Source: CAXDOZ01 sp963991145 | GTDB taxonomy: Bacteria > Bacteroidota > Bacteroidia > Chitinophagales > JABDMM01 | Length of the DNA stretch: 45,613 nucleotides | Reading direction: 5' to 3' | NCBI GenBank assembly: GCA_963991145.1 | Contig: CAXDOZ010000008.1 | Coordinates: forward strand, 1-45,613 | Shown: one piece after another, positions 8,432 through 16,304 of the stretch | Numbering within the stretch: the stretch's first letter is position 1 | How the letters are laid out: each line of letters opens with the position of its first letter | The notes under the pieces: model-generated | The model's database searches: none | What the model saw: only the letters and a program-made list of their open reading frames with translations | What the model was told of the DNA's origin: nothing | Translations under genes and position numbers: made by a program

Positions 8432-9142
8432 TTAATCCTTAACGCATCTGACTCCCATCCCATCATCAAGGAAGAAAGAGCCTCGATGTGCGCTCCCTTC
8501 TCCACATCCTCCATTGTGATATTTTAGTATGAAGAGATAAGCTCTTTGAGGTTGATTGTGCTTTATATCCCATTCAGTAACCTCGTCTAAAGTACTTGAC
8601 CACCAATGGCCATATTTACCCTTTGACTGGAAAGTGCCGTCCCCTTCGGCTATACCATTTGGAGTTCCATTGAAGCCACTTTCATTTGTTCCTGGAGAAG
8701 CCCATTTGCCAAAGCTTTTCCATCCTGTAGTGGACTTGAGTTTTTCTCCTCCTTCAATTTCTCCTCCAAGGTGATCCACTAGTATGTCAAACTCTTCCAT
8801 GCTTGGAATGTGCCAACCTTCAGGAGCTAATCCTCTGGGATCATTTACAGCGTACCAATTGTACATCTTCTGATACTTCTCTCCATTTGACTCATTGAAT
8901 TTGTAGTAACACCATGCAGGCTCCTTATTCATATTTGCCCATCGCCAATCAAGAGCATTTGTGGCTTGAGGAATTTCATCTCCATTTCTAAAATGAGTAG
9001 CATCGAGATTTTGGCTCATCCAGATCTGATCTCCAATTTGAACCTGAGGAAAGTTTTGAACTTTGACATCTGGTTCACCGGCTGATAGAAATAAAGTGAT
9101 CAGAATTAATCCAATAGAAAAACTTGTTTTTAATGCGGTCAT
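8432..9142 (-). CDS. FISUMP-domain secreted protein
   Basis: Carries the Fibrobacter succinogenes major paralogous (FISUMP) domain over nearly its whole length: IGDQIWMSQNLDATHFRNGDEIP, split here as IGDQIWMSQNL then ATHFRNGDEIP; YNWYAVNDPRGLAPEGWHIPS; a WWSST core; and a closing GMGVRCVKD. This fold is extracellular and common in Bacteroidota, with no proven activity. The start is placed at the ATG at 9142, giving a normal signal sequence (MTALKTSFSIGLILITLFLSA). A longer frame back to a TTG at 9235 would add a charged stretch and run into the upstream gene. Last gene of the PPK2 operon, followed at once by a terminator. A functional link to polyphosphate is not evident. Confidence 0.8.
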   Translation of the reverse strand: MTALKTSFSIGLILITLFLSAGEPDVKVQNFPQVQIGDQIWMSQNLDATHFRNGDEIPQATNALDWRWANMNKEPAWCYYKFNESNGEKYQKMYNWYAVNDPRGLAPEGWHIPSMEEFDILVDHLGGEIEGGEKLKSTTGWKSFGKWASPGTNESGFNGTPNGIAEGDGTFQSKGKYGHWWSSTLDEVTEWDIKHNQPQRAYLFILKYHNGGCGEGSAHRGSFFLDDGMGVRCVKD

Positions 9143-9185
9143 GACATTAGTTTTTGGTCTAATATCAGAACGGAAGTTTCTCTTT

Positions 9186-9512
9186 TTATTTTTTAGCCAG
9201 TAAGGAGTGTAACAGCTGAAGGAAGGCTGGTGCAATGATTAGATAGAACCAAATTCCAGAAAGAGCGCCTGGAATTATCACAAAGAAAACTGCCATTGAA
9301 AGTATTGCCAGAATTGAACCAAGGACTTCCATTTTCAGACTTAGGATCAAAGCCAACAAAACGGCAATTGGAAAAAGGAGAAATCCCATAAGTTCATTTG
9401 AATCATTGAATTGAAATGATCCAGATTCAAATAAATGGGCCCCCAGGAATATCAATAGGAATCCAATACTTAAGATCAACCAGACCTTTGATATGGCTTT
9501 AAGCACTTTCAT
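9186..9512 (-). CDS. Small integral membrane protein
   Basis: 108 residues with three to four hydrophobic helices: ISKVWLILSIGFLLIFLGA, LMGFLLFPIAVLLALIL, LGSILAILSMAVFFVII and GIWFYLIIAPAFLQLLH. Acidic ESGSFQFNDSNE lies between helices 1 and 2. It resembles the small DUF7670-type membrane proteins of Bacteroidota, a tentative match from memory. The start overlaps the end of the PPK2 gene by 14 bases, so translation is probably coupled. Function unknown. Confidence 0.65.
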   Translation of the reverse strand: MKVLKAISKVWLILSIGFLLIFLGAHLFESGSFQFNDSNELMGFLLFPIAVLLALILSLKMEVLGSILAILSMAVFFVIIPGALSGIWFYLIIAPAFLQLLHSLLAKK

Positions 9513-10296
9513 TGAAGGAGATCTGTTTCACGATTTCTTCCATTACCCTGATGCGAGATAAGTCTTTATTGGTAGCATCTACCAGGATCCAGGGTGCAGC
9601 CTCGTGATTTGTTTTCTCAAGTAGCTTTTCCTGATACTTTGTGAATTCATCCCAATACTCCTGATTAGGATCTGCTATTGAATTGATCTTCCATTGTTTT
9701 AGAGGATCTGATTTGATTTTCTTTAATCTGCTCGCCTGTTCCTTTTTTGAAATCGTAAAGAAGAATTTCAGTAAATGAGTATCGCCATCCAAAAGCATTT
9801 TTTCAAATTCATTCACTTGCCTCATAAAAGTCCGGTACTGTTCTTTAGAACAGATTTTAAGCATAGGTTCCACAATTCCTCTGCTATACCAGCCTCGGTT
9901 CATAAATACTATTTCACCGGGCTTAGGGAGTTTCTCAACGTATCTTTGAAAGTACCATTCGCCAATCTCTTCCTCATTTGGAGTCGAAAGAAACACACTC
10001 CTGAAATGTCTTGGATTGATCTTAGAACTCGCTTTTCTTATTGCACTTCCTTTTCCTGCAGTATCTCTACCCTCAAAAAGTAAAATGATCTTCTTGTTAT
10101 TTTCAATAGTCCATAATTGAAGCTGAACCATTTTTCGATGCAATTTCTCAAGTCTATCATTGATCTGAATCTGATTGAGAGCTGATTCCAGATCGATCCT
10201 CCCGTTTGAGAAAAGTTGCTTTAAACCTTTTCGACTATTAAGTAAATCCAACTCCTCAGGCGAAAGATCAAATTCAATATTTTTTGATTTTCCCAT
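9499..10296 (-). CDS. PPK2-family polyphosphate kinase paralogue with altered Walker B
   Basis: 265 residues. PPK2 enzymes transfer phosphate between polyphosphate and nucleotides in the cytoplasm. Walker A is intact (EGRDTAGKG, residues 75-83), as are WYFQRYVEKLPKPGEIV, the lid region near SKKEQASRLKKI, the SDPLKQWKINSI motif and the C-terminal PWILVDATNK. The segment that reads FFDRSWYNR in the neighbouring paralogue is FMNRGWYSR here, so the Walker B aspartate is asparagine (residue 133). Other PPK2 classes, as I recall them, can also carry Asn in this position (FNRSHYED), so loss of activity is not certain; changed specificity is equally possible. The stop of the canonical PPK2 gene adjoins this start with no gap. 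Confidence 0.88.
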   Translation of the reverse strand: MGKSKNIEFDLSPEELDLLNSRKGLKQLFSNGRIDLESALNQIQINDRLEKLHRKMVQLQLWTIENNKKIILLFEGRDTAGKGSAIRKASSKINPRHFRSVFLSTPNEEEIGEWYFQRYVEKLPKPGEIVFMNRGWYSRGIVEPMLKICSKEQYRTFMRQVNEFEKMLLDGDTHLLKFFFTISKKEQASRLKKIKSDPLKQWKINSIADPNQEYWDEFTKYQEKLLEKTNHEAAPWILVDATNKDLSRIRVMEEIVKQISFNESA

Positions 10297-11163
10297 CTAT
10301 GCCTCTTTTGTGTTAGGTTGGAAGTATCTAATCAAAACCTCGGGGTCTGTTAAAGAAGATCGAATGGCATCTTTATCATTTGTATAGACAAAATGTGATA
10401 GAACATGCTTGATGCTTTCAAGTCGGGCGACCCTTTTGTTATTAGTGAAAACAATGTGCCAGGGGCTAAAGCTTGTATGAGTTTTGGAAAGCATTCTATC
10501 TCGGTAAAATGAATAATCATCCCATAACTCCTGGCCTTTAATATCTACAGGACTAAACTTCCATTGCTTTAAAGGGTCAGTCAATCTTGAATCAAATCTC
10601 CTTTTCTGTTCATCCTTCGTAATGGCAAACCAGAACTTGATCAGTTCAACTCCATTTTGATATAAGACGTGCTCGAAATCTGCTACCTGATTCATGAAGT
10701 CCTTGTACTGCTCTTGAGTACAGAATCCCATTACCGGCTCGACTACTGCACGGTTATACCACGACCTATCAAAGAAAACGATCTCGCCCTGATTAGGTAA
10801 TTCTTTAATGTACCTCCTGAAGTACCACTGCGCCTTTTCAATTTCGGTAGGCTTGGAAAGCGCTACCACTCTCATGTATCGTGGATTCAGGTGCTCTGTA
10901 AATCTCTTTATAGCGCCACCTTTTCCAGCAGAATCTCTCCCTTCAAAGATGATGGCGACCTTCTTCTTATTGTCAACCACCCACTGTTGCAGCTTATTAA
11001 GTTCGATCTGAAGGTTTTTCAGTTCTTCATTGTATTCCTGATCCTTTATAAACTCGGTAACATCGATCTTCTTTTCAGAAGCGATCTCAATTAAATCAGA
11101 CTGAGAATTAGCAGATTGAAAATCTTCTGCAGTGAAGCCTTTACTTTCTACTCCTTTTGGCAT
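10297..11163 (-). CDS. ppk2: Polyphosphate kinase 2 (canonical)
   Basis: 288 residues, the usual PPK2 length. Walker A EGRDSAGKGG lies at residues 74-83, Walker B VFFDRSWYNRA has its Asp at 132, followed by VVEPVMGFC. The lid region is TKDEQKRRFDSRL; TDPLKQWKFSPVD and PWHIVFTNNK follow. The D-R-S-W-Y-N-R form fits the class that converts ADP or GDP to triphosphates with polyphosphate. First gene of the operon ppk2 - PPK2 paralogue - membrane protein - FISUMP, joined with no gap to the second copy. It follows a 44-base gap from a Cys-rich secreted gene that may have its own transcript. Confidence 0.93.
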   Translation of the reverse strand: MPKGVESKGFTAEDFQSANSQSDLIEIASEKKIDVTEFIKDQEYNEELKNLQIELNKLQQWVVDNKKKVAIIFEGRDSAGKGGAIKRFTEHLNPRYMRVVALSKPTEIEKAQWYFRRYIKELPNQGEIVFFDRSWYNRAVVEPVMGFCTQEQYKDFMNQVADFEHVLYQNGVELIKFWFAITKDEQKRRFDSRLTDPLKQWKFSPVDIKGQELWDDYSFYRDRMLSKTHTSFSPWHIVFTNNKRVARLESIKHVLSHFVYTNDKDAIRSSLTDPEVLIRYFQPNTKEA

Positions 11164-11207
11164 GAGTAAAAGTTAAGCATTTCGATTAACTCAATTCGAC
11201 TTCATTC

Positions 11208-12038
11208 CTATTCACAGCTATTGCAGCTGCTACAGGATGTGGATGTCTCGGTATCAAGAGCTCTTGAGTAAGAAACAATGCTGTCATAGAAACCTGTAGA
11301 ACTAGAGGCAGTAGACATCGATATTTTTAGTTCTTCTAAAAAGCTGGGAGAAAGACATCCGGTGGCATATACATGATCTAATGCATAATCGATTGTCTCT
11401 AACATCCATGAAGGCGGATAGCCTTCATAAGCCCCGAATTCAAGGGCATTAACAAGTTTTCCAAGGCCAAGAAGTGAATGACAATTGATGGGTCCTGAGC
11501 TGGAAGAAGTCGCCCCCTCTTCATAGATGAAGTATACATAGTTACCGCCCATAGTAATGTAGAAAGCAGTGAACTTGGTTGATTTGCTCATCACTGCTTC
11601 GAACTCAAAACTATGTTTCAAATTTCCTTCAGAATATGAGTTGACTGAGCCGGTACTGCTCGTCATTTTGAGATTACTATTGTATTCCATGCCATAGCCT
11701 CCGGGATCATTTAGAATGTTGTTCGATCCTGAAGCTGAACCCGATGTCCATTTATATCCGCATGGAGTATTACAGTTTACACATTCCAGATATACAGTGA
11801 ATTTGTCGCCCTTTTTCAAGGTGCTGATATCTTTTGAAAATGACCATTCCAGATCGTATTTACCTGAACAGCTTGAAGTGTACTGAACATTAAAGACCAT
11901 ATAGCCACCCTTTTCATCAACACTGAATTGAGCTGGGTTATCTGGACTCTGAACCGTTACGATATCGACCAATCCATATGATTGGGCAGAAAGGAAAACT
12001 GGTAGTAGTAGAAGAGATAGGAGGTATAGTCTTTTCAT
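11208..12038 (-). CDS. Secreted protein with Cys-rich C-terminus, uncharacterised
   Basis: 276 residues with signal peptide MKRLYLLSLLLLPVFLSAQ. The mature part is Ser/Gly/Tyr-rich with paired cysteines: SSCSGKYDLEW, LECVNCNTPCGY, INCHSLLG, ATGCLSP and a terminal STSCSSCNSCE. The CxxC and CxxCxxC spacing suggests disulfides or metal binding. The WxxGSASGSNNILNDPGGYG stretch (W-T-S-G-S-A-S-G in full) is unusual. No known family is recognised and no T9SS sorting tail is present. It may be the last gene of a run with tfoX-like and tag genes (34-base gap). Confidence 0.65.
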   Translation of the reverse strand: MKRLYLLSLLLLPVFLSAQSYGLVDIVTVQSPDNPAQFSVDEKGGYMVFNVQYTSSCSGKYDLEWSFSKDISTLKKGDKFTVYLECVNCNTPCGYKWTSGSASGSNNILNDPGGYGMEYNSNLKMTSSTGSVNSYSEGNLKHSFEFEAVMSKSTKFTAFYITMGGNYVYFIYEEGATSSSSGPINCHSLLGLGKLVNALEFGAYEGYPPSWMLETIDYALDHVYATGCLSPSFLEELKISMSTASSSTGFYDSIVSYSRALDTETSTSCSSCNSCE

Positions 12039-12072
12039 GACACAAGTGTTTTGTTTTCAGTCTTCTATGAAT

Positions 12073-12435
12073 TTAGGATTTTTTCTTTGAGGATTTTGCG
12101 AATGGGTTGAAAGCCAGGGCAAGATCGATCCAATACTCAAGGTCATCTTCAGAGTCAAAGCCATCCTCAGTTATGTATATATATCCTCTCATCGGCCTTC
12201 CGGTGAAATCCATTGGAAGACAAACTTCCTTTTCAATTTCATTTTCATAAGCTTCTTCACCAATCCTCACCATCAAGAGGTTACTGCCCGATTGTTTATC
12301 AGTTAAGACCCCACTCAGCATTTTATCATCAACCATAAACAAACGACCACCCATTATCTTCTTATCGTAGTAGTTAGCCCTTCTTTCTTCAAGGATTCTT
12401 CTTATTCTTTCAACCAGATATTCATCGTAGGCCAT
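12073..12435 (-). CDS. TfoX N-terminal domain protein
   Basis: 120 residues. YDEYLVERIRRILEE, then KKIMGGRLFMVDDKMLSGV, LMVRIGEEAYE and MDFTGRPMRGYIYI match the TfoX/Sxy N-terminal domain, found alone in many bacteria. In gammaproteobacteria the full TfoX is a competence regulator; the stand-alone N-terminal form here has no established role and lacks the C-terminal domain. A Lys/Ser-rich tail (SSKKKS) closes it. Eleven bases separate it from tag upstream, so the two are co-transcribed. Confidence 0.85.
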   Translation of the reverse strand: MAYDEYLVERIRRILEERRANYYDKKIMGGRLFMVDDKMLSGVLTDKQSGSNLLMVRIGEEAYENEIEKEVCLPMDFTGRPMRGYIYITEDGFDSEDDLEYWIDLALAFNPFAKSSKKKS

Positions 12436-12446
12436 TTCTGATATGT

Positions 12447-13010
12447 TTAGTTTTTGGGTCTGCTCCAGGGTGGATCATGCTTCAGTACCTCTTCGTAAAT
12501 TGGGCAGGATTCAATATGTGCTCCAGGCAAATAACCGGTAGTGACCAAAAATTCATTTGTGATCTCACCACCGGTAAACTTGAATGTCTTTTTAAAAAGT
12601 TTCACCCATTCATCTTTTGAAAGTGGATGGTTCTTGTCCAGCCAGTTCTCAAATGAGCCGTATTCTTCCTGGATCTGTACAATTTGTTGCGCATTATGGA
12701 TAGCTGCATTAACCTTTAGTTTGTTACGAATGATGCCTGGATCATTCAAGAGCCTCTTAATGTCTTTGTCCTTATATCTGCTGACTTTCTTAAGGTCAAA
12801 TCCTGAATATGCCTTTCTGAAGTTGTCCTTCTTATTGAGAATAGTAGTCCATGAAAGACCTGCCTGATTGATCTCCAGTATAAGCCTTCCAAAAAGTTCA
12901 TTGTCATCATGAATTGGAAAGCCATATTCATTATCGTGATAGTGCTTATGTGGAGAATCTGTTTCAAGATTTGCCACGTACTTACAGTAAGAGCTTGGTG
13001 TATCAGCCAT
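12447..13010 (-). CDS. tag: DNA-3-methyladenine glycosylase I
   Basis: Base-excision repair enzyme that removes 3-methyladenine from alkylated DNA. 187 residues, normal for Tag. Zinc ligands can be placed: Cys9 near the N-terminus, His25 in YHDNEYG, His165 and Cys169 in GAHIESC, with the His-x3-Cys spacing of the E. coli enzyme. The base-pocket residues Glu46 and Trp54 lie in LEINQAGLSW. Intact. It starts at the ATG at 13010; a divergent peroxiredoxin-like gene begins 105 bases away, so the gap should hold both promoters. Confidence 0.93.
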   Translation of the reverse strand: MADTPSSYCKYVANLETDSPHKHYHDNEYGFPIHDDNELFGRLILEINQAGLSWTTILNKKDNFRKAYSGFDLKKVSRYKDKDIKRLLNDPGIIRNKLKVNAAIHNAQQIVQIQEEYGSFENWLDKNHPLSKDEWVKLFKKTFKFTGGEITNEFLVTTGYLPGAHIESCPIYEEVLKHDPPWSRPKN

Positions 13011-13114
13011 TCTGAGGATTTGTTTCTCAACAAATTAAGGTTTTCAAGATTGCCATCATACCTATAGCTTTATCTACATTGTAGTATCAAAGGGGATTTA
13101 AAGCTTAGGTGTAA

Positions 13115-13762
13115 ATGACATTTCAAGAGGAACTTAAAGCGATAAAAAACAGGGTAGAAGGTAATATGCCTCCAAAATTTCTAAAGGTTATGCATGGAGC
13201 TACTAAAGAGCTTGAGGAGTCAGATATTCAGGATCATGTCTTACAGAAAGGAAGTAAAGCGCCTGAATTTAATCTCCCAGACCAGAATGAATCAATCAGA
13301 TCACTAAATGATTACCTGAATTCCGGACCTCTGGTTCTAACATTCTATAGAGGTTTTTGGTGTCCATACTGCAACGCTGATCTGGCAAACCTAAACAGAT
13401 ACCAAAAGGAAATTGAATCCCTGGGAGGGAGTTTGATCGCGATTTCTCCAGAGCTTCCCAAATACTCCAAGAAGATCATCAATACTCAACACATTCATTT
13501 CGATCTTCTTCATGATCTGGGAAATGAGATCGCTTCAGAGTTTGGCGTTCGTTTTAACATGCCGAAGGATCTGATCGAGCTTTATCGCAATAGCTTCAAT
13601 ATTAATTTAAGGGTCTACAATGCTGATAACAGTTGGACATTACCAATGCCATCAAGATTTTTGATTGATAGGGAAGGAGTGATCCAGTATGCTGAAAGCA
13701 AACCGGATTATAGAGAGAGGCCTGACCCTGACGAGGTTATAGACGCTTTAAGAAGCTTGTAG
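13115..13762 (+). CDS. Peroxiredoxin-like (AhpC/TSA-type) protein
   Basis: 215 residues with a thioredoxin-fold peroxiredoxin core. GSKAPEFNLPDQN begins the domain near residue 46, then LVLTFYRGFWCPYC with Cys83 and Cys86, then the LIAISPELP and PSRFLIDREGVIQYAE strands. The CPYC pair differs from the single peroxidatic Cys of classic 2-Cys peroxiredoxins (TxxC) and fits the family of redoxin-like proteins with an N-terminal helical extension. A role in reducing peroxides or as a disulfide reductase is inferred. It stands alone or with the bestrophin gene 73 bases downstream. Confidence 0.85.
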   Translation: MTFQEELKAIKNRVEGNMPPKFLKVMHGATKELEESDIQDHVLQKGSKAPEFNLPDQNESIRSLNDYLNSGPLVLTFYRGFWCPYCNADLANLNRYQKEIESLGGSLIAISPELPKYSKKIINTQHIHFDLLHDLGNEIASEFGVRFNMPKDLIELYRNSFNINLRVYNADNSWTLPMPSRFLIDREGVIQYAESKPDYRERPDPDEVIDALRSL

Positions 13763-13801
13763 TTTTTTAGGTTCTGAACTGGAAAGCCTCATAGAAAATC
13801 A

Positions 13802-13818
13802 CAGATGAATTTCATCTG
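13802..13818. promoter_or_regulatory. Perfect 17-base palindrome upstream of the bestrophin gene
   Basis: CAGATGAA and TTCATCTG are exact inverted copies around a single central T. The element ends 17 bases before the ATG at 13836. There is no T-run after it, so it is not a normal terminator; an operator or a 5'-leader hairpin is more likely. Function inferred only from position. Confidence 0.4.
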
Positions 13819-13835
13819 GACAAAACAAAAGAACT

Positions 13836-14897
13836 ATGCTTACAAAAGTACGGTATACGGTAAAAGACATGTTGAAATGGACCAGAATCGAGGTTCTTTA
13901 TTTCACCATTTATGCAACAGCAATTACGGTACTTTTTGAAATTGTAGGCTTTACATTTTTACAAATTCCATGGGCACCACTTGCAGTTGTTGGTACTGCG
14001 GTAGCATTCATTATTGGTTTTCAAAACAATGCGGCCTACGGCCGGATTTGGGAGGCTAGAAAAATATGGGGAGGAGTCGTAAATACTTCGAGAACCTGGG
14101 GAATGATGACAAAGGTAATGGTAGGAAATCAGCATGCTTCAGAGCCAGTCTCAAATGAAGAACTTAAAAGCCAAAGAGAAACTTTGATTCATAGGCACAT
14201 TGCCTGGTTAACAGCTTTTCGCCATGCTATGAGGCATCCTAAAAAGTGGGAGGAGAATATGCGGTCTAAAACAAACAAAGAATGGGAGAAAGAAATACAT
14301 ATCCCTGAACGAATCTTCTCCCTTGGTGATGACTTATTTGACTTGCTTTCTGATAAGGAATGGAATTATGTGATGAGTAAAGGAAATAAGGCTACAGCCC
14401 TTCTTTATTTGCAATCTCAGCACATAAATGATTTGAAGGACCGAGGGTTGATATGGGAGTTCTCGTTTTTACAATTAGAGAGAGTATTGGAGGAATTCTT
14501 TACTCTGCAGGGGAAATCAGAAAGAATAAAGAATTTCCCTTATCCTCGTCAATACGCAACACTCAGCTATTTCTTTGTCTGGATCTTTATTGCTCTATTC
14601 CCAATTGCTACTATTAGTCAAATGTCTGATATCGGCGCAAGGATTGCGGAAATGCATCCATTTGCAGGAGAGTATTTTATCTGGGTAACAATTCCATTTA
14701 GCGTAGCTGTAATGTGGATCTTCCACACTATGGAGAGAATTGGTAGAATAGGAGAGAACCCATTTGAAGGTTCACCAAATGATGTTCCTATTTCTACCAT
14801 AGCGAGAGGAATTGAGATCGATCTGAGACAAATGCTGGATGAGGACGATGACTTGATCCCAAAGCAATTCCCGGAAGTTTACGATGTACAGATGTAG
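13836..14897 (+). CDS. Bestrophin-family ion channel protein
   Basis: 353 residues of the bestrophin/UPF0187 family, pentameric inner-membrane channels (anion or cation). Family hallmarks are present: transmembrane segments near 20-70 (VLYFTIYATAITVLFEIV, APLAVVGTAVAFIIGF), FQNNAAYGRIWEARKIWG, the KNFPYPRQYA motif near 238, two later helices (LSYFFVWIFIALFPI, YFIWVTIPFSVAVMWIF), and the cytoplasmic ENPFEGSPNDVPISTIARGIEIDLRQML motif (given here as ENPFEGSPNDVP plus EIDLRQML). The charged stretch at 115-180 is longer than in some relatives. Ion selectivity cannot be read from the sequence. Confidence 0.9.
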   Translation: MLTKVRYTVKDMLKWTRIEVLYFTIYATAITVLFEIVGFTFLQIPWAPLAVVGTAVAFIIGFQNNAAYGRIWEARKIWGGVVNTSRTWGMMTKVMVGNQHASEPVSNEELKSQRETLIHRHIAWLTAFRHAMRHPKKWEENMRSKTNKEWEKEIHIPERIFSLGDDLFDLLSDKEWNYVMSKGNKATALLYLQSQHINDLKDRGLIWEFSFLQLERVLEEFFTLQGKSERIKNFPYPRQYATLSYFFVWIFIALFPIATISQMSDIGARIAEMHPFAGEYFIWVTIPFSVAVMWIFHTMERIGRIGENPFEGSPNDVPISTIARGIEIDLRQMLDEDDDLIPKQFPEVYDVQM

Positions 14898-14912
14898 AAA
14901 ACCCTCGCTACA

Positions 14913-14945
14913 CTTGGGCAAATTGACAAATTGGCAAACTGACAA
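14913..14945. repeat. Degenerate 8-base tandem repeat
   Basis: ATTGACAA, ATTGGCAA and ACTGACAA follow each other exactly at 14922-14945, preceded by a 9-base relative, CTTGGGCAA. It lies between the bestrophin and sulfotransferase genes. It could be slipped-strand repeat noise or a clustered binding site. Confidence 0.55.
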
Positions 14946-15051
14946 TGTGATTAATGCTAGAACTAGACTGTTGAATATGTCAGCACATTAGCGCCTCAGC
15001 AGATCAAATCAGCCCAATCTTTGTAAATTCAGCAATAACAAAACACACAGT

Positions 15052-16299
15052 ATGGCAAAAGCTCAACCCGAGTATATCCTTCAAAGGTCTGCTCCTTTCA
15101 AGGTGATTAATGGAATTGGTAAATTTTTAAATGGAGTTGGTCTTGAATGGCCAAAGCTCGATCCGGATCGCTTATTGGATTCTGCGAGAAAGAAGAGTGG
15201 GCTTGATTACCAGGATGACTTCATGGAAGAAGCTCTTCGTGTTTTCATCAATTCAATCCGCAATGAAGGGAAAATTAACGGCTTCGCTCGTTTGGCTGGA
15301 TGGAATCTTCAGGAGAGAATGCTTGTCGGTAGATTTCAGGTAGAAGATCATCTAAAGAAGAATCCACAGATCGCTGAAGAGAAGATCGAGTCCCCTGCCT
15401 TTATAATTGGCTTACCTCGGACAGGAACTACAATCCTTCACAATCTTCTTCATACGGATCCTGCCACTCGTTCTCCTCTAAGCTGGGAGTGCTTATATCC
15501 ATATCCAGTTCCAAATAAAGATAATTATGAAGTGGACGAGAGGATTCAGGTTTGTGATAAGGAGTTTGAGCAGCTTTTCAAACTTGTACCGAATTTCAAG
15601 AAGATGCACATTATGACTGCTAGTACACCACAGGAGTGTATTGGTATTCATGCTCTTGATTTTCAAAGCTATCAACCGATGGCACAGTATAATATTCCAA
15701 CTTATCTGGATTGGTACAATAACTCAGATTTCTACCATCAGTTCGAATTTCACAAGCGAATGCTGCAGTATTTCCAATCCGACGGAGTTCGTGGTAGATG
15801 GCTTTTGAAATCCCCAGTTCACCTTCCTCATATCGACCAGCTTTTTGCTACTTATCCCGATGCAGCTGTTATTACAACACATCGTCATCCAGTTAAGATT
15901 GTAGCCTCCGTAAGCAGTCTTATGCACTCAGTTAGAACACTCTACAGCGATCAGGCGGATGCCAGAGCAACCGGTCAGGAGATATTGAAAATGTGGAGTG
16001 AATACCTGAATGGATTTGTAGAGCAAAGAGAAAAGCATTCAGACAAGGCAAACCAATTTGTAGAGATTTACTTTGAAGATTTTATCAAAGATCCCGTTGG
16101 TTGCGCTCAAGACGTATATGCACATCACGGCTGGGAATTTACACAGGATGTAAGAACCAGAATGGAAAAATTCATGGCCGACAATCCCAAGGATAAACAC
16201 GGTAAGCATCACTACAGCCTTGAAGAATTTGGACTATCAGAGTCCGAGGTAAAGAAAGAATTTTCAGATTATATAGACTTCCTAGAATCAAAAAGATAA
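15052..16299 (+). CDS. Sulfotransferase family protein
   Basis: 415 residues. The PAPS 5'-phosphosulfate loop is FIIGLPRTGTT (residues 117-127) and the 3'-phosphate region is THRHPVKIVASVSSL, both typical of the bacterial sulfotransferase_3-type family. RGRWLLKSPVHLPH supplies the conserved KSP motif before it. An N-terminal helical region of about 110 residues precedes the core, as usual for this subgroup. The acceptor is unknown; family members act on small hydrophobic alcohols or lipids. The DUF1214 gene starts five bases after its stop, so they form a pair, and the same pairing is known to me from other bacteria. Confidence 0.87.
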   Translation: MAKAQPEYILQRSAPFKVINGIGKFLNGVGLEWPKLDPDRLLDSARKKSGLDYQDDFMEEALRVFINSIRNEGKINGFARLAGWNLQERMLVGRFQVEDHLKKNPQIAEEKIESPAFIIGLPRTGTTILHNLLHTDPATRSPLSWECLYPYPVPNKDNYEVDERIQVCDKEFEQLFKLVPNFKKMHIMTASTPQECIGIHALDFQSYQPMAQYNIPTYLDWYNNSDFYHQFEFHKRMLQYFQSDGVRGRWLLKSPVHLPHIDQLFATYPDAAVITTHRHPVKIVASVSSLMHSVRTLYSDQADARATGQEILKMWSEYLNGFVEQREKHSDKANQFVEIYFEDFIKDPVGCAQDVYAHHGWEFTQDVRTRMEKFMADNPKDKHGKHHYSLEEFGLSESEVKKEFSDYIDFLESKR

Positions 16300-16304
16300 G
16301 CCCC

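Noticed and set aside
9143..9235. N-terminal extension of the FISUMP protein from a TTG at 9235
   Set aside because: It would put charged residues before a good signal peptide and overlap the upstream membrane-protein gene; the ATG at 9142 is better.
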